Positions 10,047 to 17,009 of a stretch of DNA of 29,470 nt are shown one piece after another; position 1 is the first letter of the stretch; the number at the start of each line of letters is the position of its first letter. The position numbers and the translations under genes were made by a program. This stretch comes from a virus: positions 1 to 29,470 of IMG/VR virus record IMGVR_UViG_3300027969_000321. The stretch is one strand, 5' to 3'. Under the pieces are notes generated by a model. The model was not told where the DNA came from and made no database searches. It saw only the letters and a program-made list of their open reading frames with translations.

Positions 10047-11069
10047 ATGCCTTTGTTTAGCAGCCAGCGCTCCGTAAACGGGGTGTTTAGCGCCCGTAAG
10101 AAGTCGGGCGGTGTTTTGCCCTACCTAACTCGCCAAGTTATTACTACGGGTTTTGTTGCCGGGGGCTACAAAGACTCTGTTGCATGGCAAAATGTTAACT
10201 CGTTTGACTTTGCTACAGAGACCACTACTGGTCGTGGAAACCTTTTAACTCACGCAGGCGGTTACATCGCAGGTGCTATGAACCGCACATATAGCTACAC
10301 AATTGGATCCTCAGGAACTGGATCTTCTGGTATGGCCGCTTCTGGTGGAGTTAATAAATGGAACCATAAAACATACGCAATGGTGACTACTCAGACCGCT
10401 CCAGCTACTGGAATGAGCGATCCGGAAACAGCTGTTGAGTACGACTTGCTAGGCACCGGTAAATTTGCATGGGTGCAAACAAACTCTGCAAATATGAATA
10501 AACTTGACATGACTACCGACACCTGGACAACATCTATATCTACGGGTCTTTCAGCAGGTGGATCTGGAGTTGCCTCGTATTGGAACGAAACAGACGCTAT
10601 TTTTTGGGCAGATACCACAGCCACAGCCGCTGCTGATGGGCAGCGTAAATTTAACTTTGCTACGGTTACTGAAACAAATCCAGGAATTTCTTTAAGTACT
10701 TTTGGTAATCAAAAAGGATTAGCTGGAAAAACAGGGTATGGTTGGGCTGGTAACGAAGGTTCTTACAACGGTGGCAATAATTTTCGTAGATATAACTACG
10801 TAACTAACTCCACATCCGTGCAAGGCGCAAAACCAGTCACTAACTCTGGAGAAGAAAACTACTTTACTGGTCAGGCTATAGGCGTGACGTTGGGTTCTTA
10901 CACTGGAGCTGGACAAGTTTTAGACTCTGGCAAATATACCTACGCAACTGAGTCCGGAACACTGCTCCCCTCAGGGCAGTGGTACCGAGGAACACAGTCT
11001 GGTACAGGATCATCAGCTGGTTCAGCTATTGCAGGAGCATCCTCAGGGTGCGGAACTTGGAGTGACTAA
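10047..11069 (+). CDS. Propeller-like receptor-binding protein, paralog A
   Basis: 340 residues, AAGGAG upstream. A conserved N-terminal anchor (MPLFSSQRSVNGVFSARKK, to about residue 48) is followed by about six ~45-50-aa repeats, each with a strand like 'K-F/Y-N/D-F/Y-x-T-D/E-T' (NSFDFATETTT, MNKLDMTTDTW, QRKFNFATVTE, FRRYNYVTNST, SGKYTYATESG) preceded by a Gly-rich aromatic strand (GYGWAGNEGSY). This fits a six-bladed kelch-like beta-propeller. The C-terminus is a conserved GTQSGTGSSAGSAI..SSG..W.D. The next gene is a paralog. Propellers are a known receptor-binding fold; the assignment here is from repeat pattern only. Confidence 0.65.
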   Translation: MPLFSSQRSVNGVFSARKKSGGVLPYLTRQVITTGFVAGGYKDSVAWQNVNSFDFATETTTGRGNLLTHAGGYIAGAMNRTYSYTIGSSGTGSSGMAASGGVNKWNHKTYAMVTTQTAPATGMSDPETAVEYDLLGTGKFAWVQTNSANMNKLDMTTDTWTTSISTGLSAGGSGVASYWNETDAIFWADTTATAAADGQRKFNFATVTETNPGISLSTFGNQKGLAGKTGYGWAGNEGSYNGGNNFRRYNYVTNSTSVQGAKPVTNSGEENYFTGQAIGVTLGSYTGAGQVLDSGKYTYATESGTLLPSGQWYRGTQSGTGSSAGSAIAGASSGCGTWSD

Positions 11070-12097
11070 TGCCTCTATTTAGCAGCCAACGATCAGTTAA
11101 CGGAGTTTTCTCTGCTCGTAAAAAGTCTGGTGGGCTTCTTCCATACCTAACACGTCAAGTTATTACTACTGGCTATGTAGCCGCAGGGTACAAAGACGGT
11201 GTGGCATGGCGTAACGTAAACGTTCTAAACCAATCTACAGACACAACTACAAACCTTGGCGACCTTCTTCAAGAAGCAGCTAACTACACCAAGGGCGCTC
11301 AGACTAAAAATACAGCATACGTCTTTGCTACTCAGGGCACTGGTAATCAGGGCGTTGGTGCGTTTACTAGTACCTCTTGCTTTAACATGCGTAACAACAC
11401 CACCATGACTAAGAACAACAGCATGAACTCTGGCACAGCTATTGGAGACGCATCAACAATCCAATCTACTGGACCAACTGGTGAGTACCTCTATGCTTAC
11501 GTTAACGGTAACAGCACAGGCGCCTTCAATCAAAAATTTAATATGACTACGGAAGCCTACGTTGGAACTATCTCCTCTTCTATGACCCAAGGAACCGCTG
11601 GGGCTCATTGGGGAGAGAACACAGGGTTCTGGTGGACGGATGACAACACTGGTAGAAAATTTACTTTTGCTACAGAGACTGAGGCTACACCGGGTGCGGC
11701 TCCAGGTTTTCACGGTCAACAAAAGGGAATGGTCGCCAAAACTGGATTTGGATATGGCGGTAATGAAGGAAACTACGGCTCTGGTCGTTATTTCCGTAAA
11801 TGGAACTACACTACTGAAGTAACTGTTTCTACCCCTCAAAAGGGAGTGTGGTGGTGTGGAGAAGAAAACTTTATTGCGGGTCAAACTAATGGCTACATGC
11901 TTGGAGCATACACAGATACTGCTGGTGGCAACGCATCAGCAAGTGGTCAGACAAATGACTCTGCTAAGTTTACTTACGCAACAGACTCTGGAATAAGAGG
12001 AAGCTTTGACCCAACAGGAACACAATCGGGAACAGGCTCCTCGGCTGGTTCAGCAATCGGAGGTCGCTCATCGGGAGTAGGCTTCTGGCGCGACTAA
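11069..12097 (+). CDS. Propeller-like receptor-binding protein, paralog B
   Basis: 342 residues; TAATG overlap with paralog A. The first ~49 residues are almost identical in protein to paralog A while the DNA differs mostly at third codon positions, so the anchor is under purifying selection and the duplication is old. The middle is strongly diverged but keeps the same repeat logic (NQKFNMTTEAY, GRKFTFATETE, FRKWNYTTEVT, SAKFTYATDSG), and the C-terminal GTQSGTGSSAGSAI.G.SSG..FW.D is shared. This is the pattern of two binding proteins that use the same docking ends with different ligand-facing surfaces. Heteromer formation or alternative specificities are both possible. Confidence 0.65.
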   Translation: MPLFSSQRSVNGVFSARKKSGGLLPYLTRQVITTGYVAAGYKDGVAWRNVNVLNQSTDTTTNLGDLLQEAANYTKGAQTKNTAYVFATQGTGNQGVGAFTSTSCFNMRNNTTMTKNNSMNSGTAIGDASTIQSTGPTGEYLYAYVNGNSTGAFNQKFNMTTEAYVGTISSSMTQGTAGAHWGENTGFWWTDDNTGRKFTFATETEATPGAAPGFHGQQKGMVAKTGFGYGGNEGNYGSGRYFRKWNYTTEVTVSTPQKGVWWCGEENFIAGQTNGYMLGAYTDTAGGNASASGQTNDSAKFTYATDSGIRGSFDPTGTQSGTGSSAGSAIGGRSSGVGFWRD

Positions 12098-12112
12098 TGA
12101 TAGGATCACTAC

Positions 12113-12913
12113 ATGGAAAACAAAACAAGCTACGAAATGACCTCAGCAAAAGAGCGGTACGACCAACTTCTTAAAGAGATGTCCAGCACTACGGACGGAC
12201 TTGATGATCGCTCAAAGGAAATCTTAGATTTAGCCCTACACACCGATCACAACACCCCGTACTTTAAGATTAAGCACTTTGTTGGGGATGCTCAAATCAC
12301 TCCGTACGCAAAGTACCGTCAATTTCTCCTTGAAATCCGTTCTCGTGAAGAGATCATTGAAAACTTGCTTATGAACATTGCTAAGCAAGAGGCTCAAATT
12401 GAAGTTACAAGAGAAGAGCTAGCCGAGGCTGAAACCCCCGCACGTGCAAAGCTTAAAGAGTTTGATTTAGTAACAAACCGTAATGATTTGATCAAGATCC
12501 ACCGCAGACTGTCTTCAGCCTACGCTGAGCGTGAGAACTTCTTACGGGCTATGCGAGAGATGTACGATAGCGGTGAGGCCTTCCTTCCAGACGGAACTGA
12601 CCTTAAAGACGTTATGAATAACCCAGAGTTGACTGAAGCACACGAGCGTGACCTATGGCGCAACCGTCTAGGAAAGCAAGCTGCTTTAGATATTCTTACC
12701 ACTGGAAAAATTGGTACGGGCAACATGGACGCCATCACAATGATGGGTGAAGATGATGTTGTATACGCTTTAAACGTAGCTATGGATTGGTCTTTGCGAG
12801 TTAATACCGCACTAGAGACTCTTCAAGCCAACGCAGTTAAAGAGCTAAGTGATGGTAGGGATTTTGATTTGAAGTTAAACAGCCCCGCCGTAACACCAAA
12901 AGAACTACAGTAA
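12113..12913 (+). CDS. Coiled-coil protein of unknown function
   Basis: 266 residues, soluble, acidic and helical. About residues 65-120 look like a coiled coil (IENLLMNIAKQEAQIEVTREELAEAE), followed by another helix rich in Arg (KIHRRLSSAYAERENFLRAMREMYD). No catalytic motif is seen. Upstream there is either a weak ribosome site (AGGA) or TAGGAT 6 nt before the ATG, which could act as a leaderless -10. The stop overlaps the next gene (TAATG). The gene opens the accessory stretch between the fibre paralogs and the U32-like fusion; a chaperone or assembly role for fibres is possible but not shown. Confidence 0.6.
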   Translation: MENKTSYEMTSAKERYDQLLKEMSSTTDGLDDRSKEILDLALHTDHNTPYFKIKHFVGDAQITPYAKYRQFLLEIRSREEIIENLLMNIAKQEAQIEVTREELAEAETPARAKLKEFDLVTNRNDLIKIHRRLSSAYAERENFLRAMREMYDSGEAFLPDGTDLKDVMNNPELTEAHERDLWRNRLGKQAALDILTTGKIGTGNMDAITMMGEDDVVYALNVAMDWSLRVNTALETLQANAVKELSDGRDFDLKLNSPAVTPKELQ

Positions 12914-13365
12914 TGTACGCGGCAGTACACATTGATGACGTAGCTCATTTGCAAGCTAATCCAAAAGTTTGGGATGAACTACAAGTGTGCGGTTCATTTA
13001 TGTTTTGGGTAATTATGCCTATAGATAAAGTTCCTTTATCTTTGCCTTATATTGAACTTACTGAATACGAGGCAATGGGGTGGAAGTTTAAAGGCGTTAA
13101 CCGCGGGTACATAACGGTCTACGAAGAATCAAACATGTTTGATCAAGTGCCTTTTGAAAAATGGGTGAAGCACCCTAAGAAACACAAGGTTACTGGCGAG
13201 CCTATATTGAAACCTATGAGATATAAGTATACGATGACCCTAGAAGACATAGAGCAAGGAATTGCTTTCGGACAAAAGATGGAGCCACATGTTCAGCGTG
13301 CCCTTAAATCCCAAGCTCGACGTGAAAAGCTTAGACGAATTCGTCGCTTTTTTAAGCGAATGTAA
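12913..13365 (+). CDS. Unknown 150-aa protein with basic C-terminus
   Basis: 150 residues, TAATG-coupled to the gene before it. The N-terminal half is hydrophobic/beta-like (CGSFMFWVIMPIDKVPLSLPYIELTEYEAMGW), then a mixed segment, then a basic helix at the end (KSQARREKLRRIRRFFKRM, 9 Arg/Lys in 19). The 3' end overlaps the next gene by 77 nt, so the basic tail may be constrained by the overlapping frame. The basic tail could bind nucleic acid or membrane lipid. I do not recognise a family. Confidence 0.55.
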   Translation: MYAAVHIDDVAHLQANPKVWDELQVCGSFMFWVIMPIDKVPLSLPYIELTEYEAMGWKFKGVNRGYITVYEESNMFDQVPFEKWVKHPKKHKVTGEPILKPMRYKYTMTLEDIEQGIAFGQKMEPHVQRALKSQARREKLRRIRRFFKRM

Positions 13366-14929
13366 AGAAGTAATTTACGACTTTTACTTTACTTGCCGTA
13401 TTGCTCCGTTTACTCAGGACGCTATGGGCGATGTCTTTGTTGAAGGTGAAGAAGATCACGACTACCTAAATAACCTTGCCCTTGAGATTCAAGAGTTTAC
13501 GGGCATTACTGCGTCTGCTGTATTTAACAATATCTACGTAAGGCCTTCTCAGGATAACCTTGACTTATTCATTAAAAACTTCAAGCCCCTATATGACGCC
13601 GGAATCCGTTCTGCAACTATCCCACACACTCATTGGGTCGCTACGGGGCAGATTCAAGCTGCATTCCCAGAGCTGTTTATTAAGAACACCATCCTTAGAA
13701 ATGTAAGCGAGCCTCGTGACATTGAGAAACTATCTAAGGCGGGGTTTAACTATATAAACCTAGACCGAGACCTTATGCGAGATCACGAGAAGCTATTAAG
13801 GTTTAAGAAAGCTAAGGAAAAGTACGGAGTAAAGCTGTCACTGCTTGCTAACGAAGGTTGCATGGGCGGCTGCATTATGATGGACGAGCACTACCACTTT
13901 AATAACGAACGTGGTAACGGACCTCAGTACTTTACAGACCCCATCAGTCGAGTCTCCTGCATGAAGTGGGACTACGAAGATCAAGCTGTGCCCCTTAAGA
14001 CCGCCAACTTTCCTCCCTGGAAGGAAGATTGGGATCAGTTCCTAAACGAACTAGGTATTGACGTAATCAAGATGCACGGCCGTGAGTCTACTAGCCGTCT
14101 TCGTGAGACTATGCAGATTATCCGCAACTACGTCAACAATAAAGAGATACTCTTCCAGCACTTCAAGGACTTTATTGAAGAAACTAATATGGCTGATAAG
14201 CCTATTGATATTTGGCGTAAAAAGATTAAGACCTGCAAATTTGACTGCTGGGATTGTGGATATTGCGACAAGATCATGGCAGCTAAGTACGGGGACAAGC
14301 GTCAGCCACGAACAATGGTTGTAACTAGGGAGCTTGTAGACTCTGTTAATAGAGAGTTAGACATTGATATCCCTGGGCTTACTAGCTCTAGGATCCAAAA
14401 ACTGCTCAACGGTTTAGCCTCGCAATCTAAGGTTTACTTAGAAATTGGCGCTTATTTAGGGGCTACAACTGCCGCTGCGTTGGCAAACAACAAGTTAGAG
14501 GCTTACGTAGTTGATCTATGGGAACAAGACCTTCAACCTGTGCGGGATGACTTGACCCTGCCACCTAATAGTCAAGCCGAGTTTGAAAAGAACATTGCCC
14601 CTTATATTGGGGATAACAACGTACACATCATTAATGAGGATATGTACGAAGTAGATACTTCGGAAATTTCTGAAGTAGACTTATTTTTCTATGATGGGCC
14701 TCACGAGTACGAGCATATATACAAGACCGTGATCCGTTATAGGAACTGCTTTGCTAAGCAGGCAATCCTGGTGTTCGATGACGCGAATTGGACAGACACG
14801 GTGATGGCTGCAGATCAAGCAGTAAAAGATGGGGGACTTACCCCTATCTATTCCAAAAAGATACTAAACAGTATCGAATCACAAAAGGACTGGTGGAATG
14901 GAATTTACATCATCGTTATTGCTTCATAA
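13289..14929 (+). CDS. Fusion: peptidase-U32-like TIM-barrel domain + class I SAM methyltransferase
   Basis: 546 residues. Start 13289 is preferred: GGAG lies 4 nt upstream and the protein then begins FSVPLNPKLD, a natural first barrel strand; the frame is open back to a TTG at 13262. Residues 1 to ~330 resemble the U32/YhbU-UbiU group: alternating strands and helices and LLANEGCMGGCIMMDEHYHFN (C191, C195), then C224. A C316-x3-C320-x2-C323-x2-C326 cluster follows, suitable for an Fe-S or zinc site. Residues ~380-546 are a Methyltransf_24-like domain: VYLEIGAYLGATTAAAL (SAM loop) and LFFYDGPHEYEHI...AILVFDDANW. U32-family proteins act as peptidases or, with Fe-S clusters, in O2-independent hydroxylation (UbiU/V). 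The phage substrate is unknown. The U32 call is moderate; the methyltransferase call is stronger. Confidence 0.65.
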   Translation: MFSVPLNPKLDVKSLDEFVAFLSECKEVIYDFYFTCRIAPFTQDAMGDVFVEGEEDHDYLNNLALEIQEFTGITASAVFNNIYVRPSQDNLDLFIKNFKPLYDAGIRSATIPHTHWVATGQIQAAFPELFIKNTILRNVSEPRDIEKLSKAGFNYINLDRDLMRDHEKLLRFKKAKEKYGVKLSLLANEGCMGGCIMMDEHYHFNNERGNGPQYFTDPISRVSCMKWDYEDQAVPLKTANFPPWKEDWDQFLNELGIDVIKMHGRESTSRLRETMQIIRNYVNNKEILFQHFKDFIEETNMADKPIDIWRKKIKTCKFDCWDCGYCDKIMAAKYGDKRQPRTMVVTRELVDSVNRELDIDIPGLTSSRIQKLLNGLASQSKVYLEIGAYLGATTAAALANNKLEAYVVDLWEQDLQPVRDDLTLPPNSQAEFEKNIAPYIGDNNVHIINEDMYEVDTSEISEVDLFFYDGPHEYEHIYKTVIRYRNCFAKQAILVFDDANWTDTVMAADQAVKDGGLTPIYSKKILNSIESQKDWWNGIYIIVIAS

Positions 14930-15851
14930 TCAGCAATATTTACTACTACTAGCCGTAGTTATGGCTATCTCGTTCTCGGCAAAGAAGAGTCAAATCTTCT
15001 TGCCTTTCTATAGCTGGATTGCTCAGACCGTTAAATCTAAGCGTGCTGTTGTAGCAATCATTTCGTTTGTGTCGGGTATCCTACCGATTTCAGGTCGCGT
15101 CGCTGTATCTGCAGGAGCACTAGACACAATCGCCCCAACCGATACCAAGAAGCGTAAGAACTTTGGAATTATCGACTATCTTTCTACGCATCACTTTTAC
15201 TTCTGGTCTCCTTTAGAGGCTACAGTAATTACCCCTATGGCTGTTCTAGGACTTAGTTATTGGGGCTTCATTGGAAAGATTTGGCCTCTTATCCTTACCT
15301 CCGCGGTAGTTATTTTGTTCTACATCTTTAAGGTGTTGAAGGAAAATGACATTGAAATTGTTATTCCTGAAAAAACAACAAAGAAAAAAGACAAAGAAGA
15401 GTGGCAAAAGAACGCGGATGCTAAAGCAGACCGACGTCAAATTACTGAGTACGCAAAGGTGCTTGTATTTACTGCACTGGTTATTGTTGCCGGTAACGTA
15501 GTTAAGGCAAACTTTGAGACCATTAACGAATGGGTCAAGTCAGCACACGATCACAACTTAATTATCCTTGTGGCTTTGGTAGGGTTCCTAGCAAGCCTTT
15601 CCTTGGGTAGCAGTGGTAAATTTGCTGGTTTTGTTGGCATCTCTACTAGTGTGTTTGGCGTTGGAACTCTCCCGCTGTTCTTTGCGTTTGATTACGCGGG
15701 ATACATGCTTTCTCCTACGCACAAGTGTCTTGTGGTAGGTAAGAGTTACTTTAAGACTCCCTTAAAGGACTACTACAAGGCGATTGCCTCATTAGTGGTG
15801 CCACTCATCCTCGTGGGTTCAGCCCTGTACTTTATGGGGCTAGACTTGTAA
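14898..15851 (+). CDS. Multipass membrane protein, DUF401-like
   Basis: 317 residues; starts inside the end of the methyltransferase gene (32-nt overlap). About seven to eight hydrophobic segments: ~13-28, ~48-75 (AVVAIISFVSGILPISGRVAVSAGALD), ~97-118, ~121-142, ~187-205, ~223-243, ~248-275 and ~292-314. A charged cytosolic-like loop lies at ~143-182 (KKKDKEEWQKNADAKADRR). The motifs SGRVAVSAGALDTIAP, FYFWSPLEATVITP and LSPTHKCLVVGKSYF resemble the DUF401 membrane family, related to the ion-transporter-like permeases. It is unusual inside a virion gene block. It may be a host-membrane transporter acquired by the phage; substrate is unknown. Assignment rests on memory of family motifs. Confidence 0.6.
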   Translation: MEFTSSLLLHNQQYLLLLAVVMAISFSAKKSQIFLPFYSWIAQTVKSKRAVVAIISFVSGILPISGRVAVSAGALDTIAPTDTKKRKNFGIIDYLSTHHFYFWSPLEATVITPMAVLGLSYWGFIGKIWPLILTSAVVILFYIFKVLKENDIEIVIPEKTTKKKDKEEWQKNADAKADRRQITEYAKVLVFTALVIVAGNVVKANFETINEWVKSAHDHNLIILVALVGFLASLSLGSSGKFAGFVGISTSVFGVGTLPLFFAFDYAGYMLSPTHKCLVVGKSYFKTPLKDYYKAIASLVVPLILVGSALYFMGLDL

Positions 15852-15852
15852 A

Positions 15853-16554
15853 ATGAAAAAAATTCAATTTATGGCAATGTCTCAACAAGTTGAAGACATG
15901 TACCCGCACCCTAGACCAGCAAAAGCTTACGTACCAGATTGGTACAAAAGTGCTAAACGTTTTAGAACTGGAAAGATGGAAGTCTTGCCAGAAGGCGCGG
16001 GTATTAACAAAGACTTAAAACTTTGTGTGCCATTTTTGGATGGATTAACAGCAGGGTACGCATTGGAACTCCCCGCTGACCTTCTCGTTCAACGTGACGA
16101 ACGTGGGGTCGGGTTTTTCTGGAATGAGGAACCTGGCCCCATCGAAGTCCGACCTAAAAATATGGCAGTAACTTTGCCAAGACCGCATGGTCACGATCAA
16201 GATTTATATGCTTGGACATTTCACTGGGCTTCGATTACCCCACCCGGCTATAGCCTTCTTGTGGTTCATCCGTTAAACAGATTTGAACTTCCATTTACTA
16301 CGACCGCTGGGATTATGGACTCCGATAACTTTTCCCTTGGCGGACAAATACCTTTCTTTTTACAAAAAGACTTCACTGGAGTTATCCCAGCCGGAACTCC
16401 TATAGCTCAACTTATTCCTATAAAGCGGGACAACTGGCGGTCAGAGGTTATCCCTCATAACCAAGGCTTTGTCCAAAAACAACTCTTTAACGTCTCTCGA
16501 TACCTTTACGGTGGTTACAAAAAACACCTTTGGGTTAAGAAGTCATACGAATAG
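15853..16554 (+). CDS. Conserved phage protein of unknown function (DUF6065-like)
   Basis: 233 residues, starting one base after the membrane protein stop. Recognisable pieces are an N-terminal DMYPHPRPAKAYVPDWYK, then LKLCVPFLDGLTAGYALELPADLLV, HGHDQDLYAWTFHWASITPPGYSLLVVHPLN and PAGTPIAQLIPIKRDNW. This 'YPHP.PA..Y.P.WYK ... C.PFLD..T.GY...LP.D' order occurs in a family of phage proteins that I associate with DUF6065. The fold looks all-beta, and PAGTPIAQLIPI resembles the cupin/dUTPase-like barrel strand, without dUTPase catalytic motifs. Function is not known. It ends 21 nt before a leaderless-type start. Confidence 0.6.
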   Translation: MKKIQFMAMSQQVEDMYPHPRPAKAYVPDWYKSAKRFRTGKMEVLPEGAGINKDLKLCVPFLDGLTAGYALELPADLLVQRDERGVGFFWNEEPGPIEVRPKNMAVTLPRPHGHDQDLYAWTFHWASITPPGYSLLVVHPLNRFELPFTTTAGIMDSDNFSLGGQIPFFLQKDFTGVIPAGTPIAQLIPIKRDNWRSEVIPHNQGFVQKQLFNVSRYLYGGYKKHLWVKKSYE

Positions 16555-16578
16555 CACTGCGCTAAACTGTGGGGTATG
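16541..16578 (+). promoter_or_regulatory. Leaderless promoter-like element before 16576
   Basis: AGTC (16541-16544), an 18-nt spacer, TAAACT (16563-16568), then GTGGGGT (7 nt) and ATG at 16576. TANNNT 7 nt before a start codon is the hallmark of leaderless mRNA in Actinobacteria. No good ribosome site is present apart from the G-run. A matching copy lies at 19047-19084. Confidence 0.5.
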
Positions 16579-16866
16579 CCTATTGATTTTCCAAACTCTC
16601 CGACGCTGAACCAAGAGTTTACAGCGGGGCTTACCACTTGGAAGTGGGATGGAGCTAAATGGGTAATCAAAGAATCGCTTGGACCTGTGGGCCCAACCGG
16701 ACCAACTGGTCCAGCGGGGGCTACTGGTGCAACTGGAGCGGGAGTACAAGGTGCTACAGGACCTACGGGACCTACTGGGCCTATATTTCAAAACGTAGAT
16801 TGCGGAACACCCGTTTCGATTTACGGTGGAGTTATCCCAATTGATGCTGGAGGGGTAACCGAATAA
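16576..16866 (+). CDS. Short collagen-like fibre protein
   Basis: 96 residues. The first 35 (FPNSPTLNQEFTAGLTTWKWDGAKWV) match a beta module that opens many phage fibre proteins. Residues ~38-72 are Gly-X-X triplets ([13 protein letters not shown]). The last ~24 (FQNVDCGTPVSIYGGVIPIDAGGVTE) form a small cap. The gene is preceded by a leaderless-type promoter element rather than a clear ribosome site, and its stop overlaps the next start (TAATG). It is likely a small fibre or an adaptor for the large fibre at 17009. Confidence 0.7.
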   Translation: MPIDFPNSPTLNQEFTAGLTTWKWDGAKWVIKESLGPVGPTGPTGPAGATGATGAGVQGATGPTGPTGPIFQNVDCGTPVSIYGGVIPIDAGGVTE

Positions 16867-17009
16867 TGCACGATCATGAAAACATGATATTAACTATTGG
16901 CGGTGGCATCAGCGAGATGACCGTCATGTGGATTCTTATGGGATTGATGTCCGCACACCACGCATGGATGTGGTGGAAGATGAGAAAGAAAGAGAAGTGT
17001 GACTGCTAA
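16866..17009 (+). CDS. 47-aa Met/His/Cys-rich small membrane protein
   Basis: Reading: MHDHENMIL...KKEKCDC, TAATG-coupled on both sides, so it sits in one translational chain with the collagen-like gene and the cupredoxin-domain fibre. One hydrophobic segment (about residues 8-37) is rich in Met and Trp ([21 protein letters not shown]). It has eight Met, four His (two near the N-terminus, an HH pair in the segment) and a C-terminal CDC after a basic KMRKKEK run, consistent with a positive-inside membrane protein. His, Met and Cys are the usual copper ligands, which is of interest because the next gene carries a type-1 copper-like site. Not a recognised family; function is inference. Confidence 0.6.
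   Translation: MHDHENMILTIGGGISEMTVMWILMGLMSAHHAWMWWKMRKKEKCDC

Noticed and set aside
13262-13288. TTG start for the U32-methyltransferase fusion
   Set aside because: No ribosome site for TTG; ATG 13289 has GGAG 4 nt upstream and begins the barrel fold naturally.
14527-14545. Third copy of the leaderless motif (CCTGTGCGGGATG)
   Set aside because: It lies inside the methyltransferase coding sequence, has no TANNNT box, and the ATG is in another frame with no gene.
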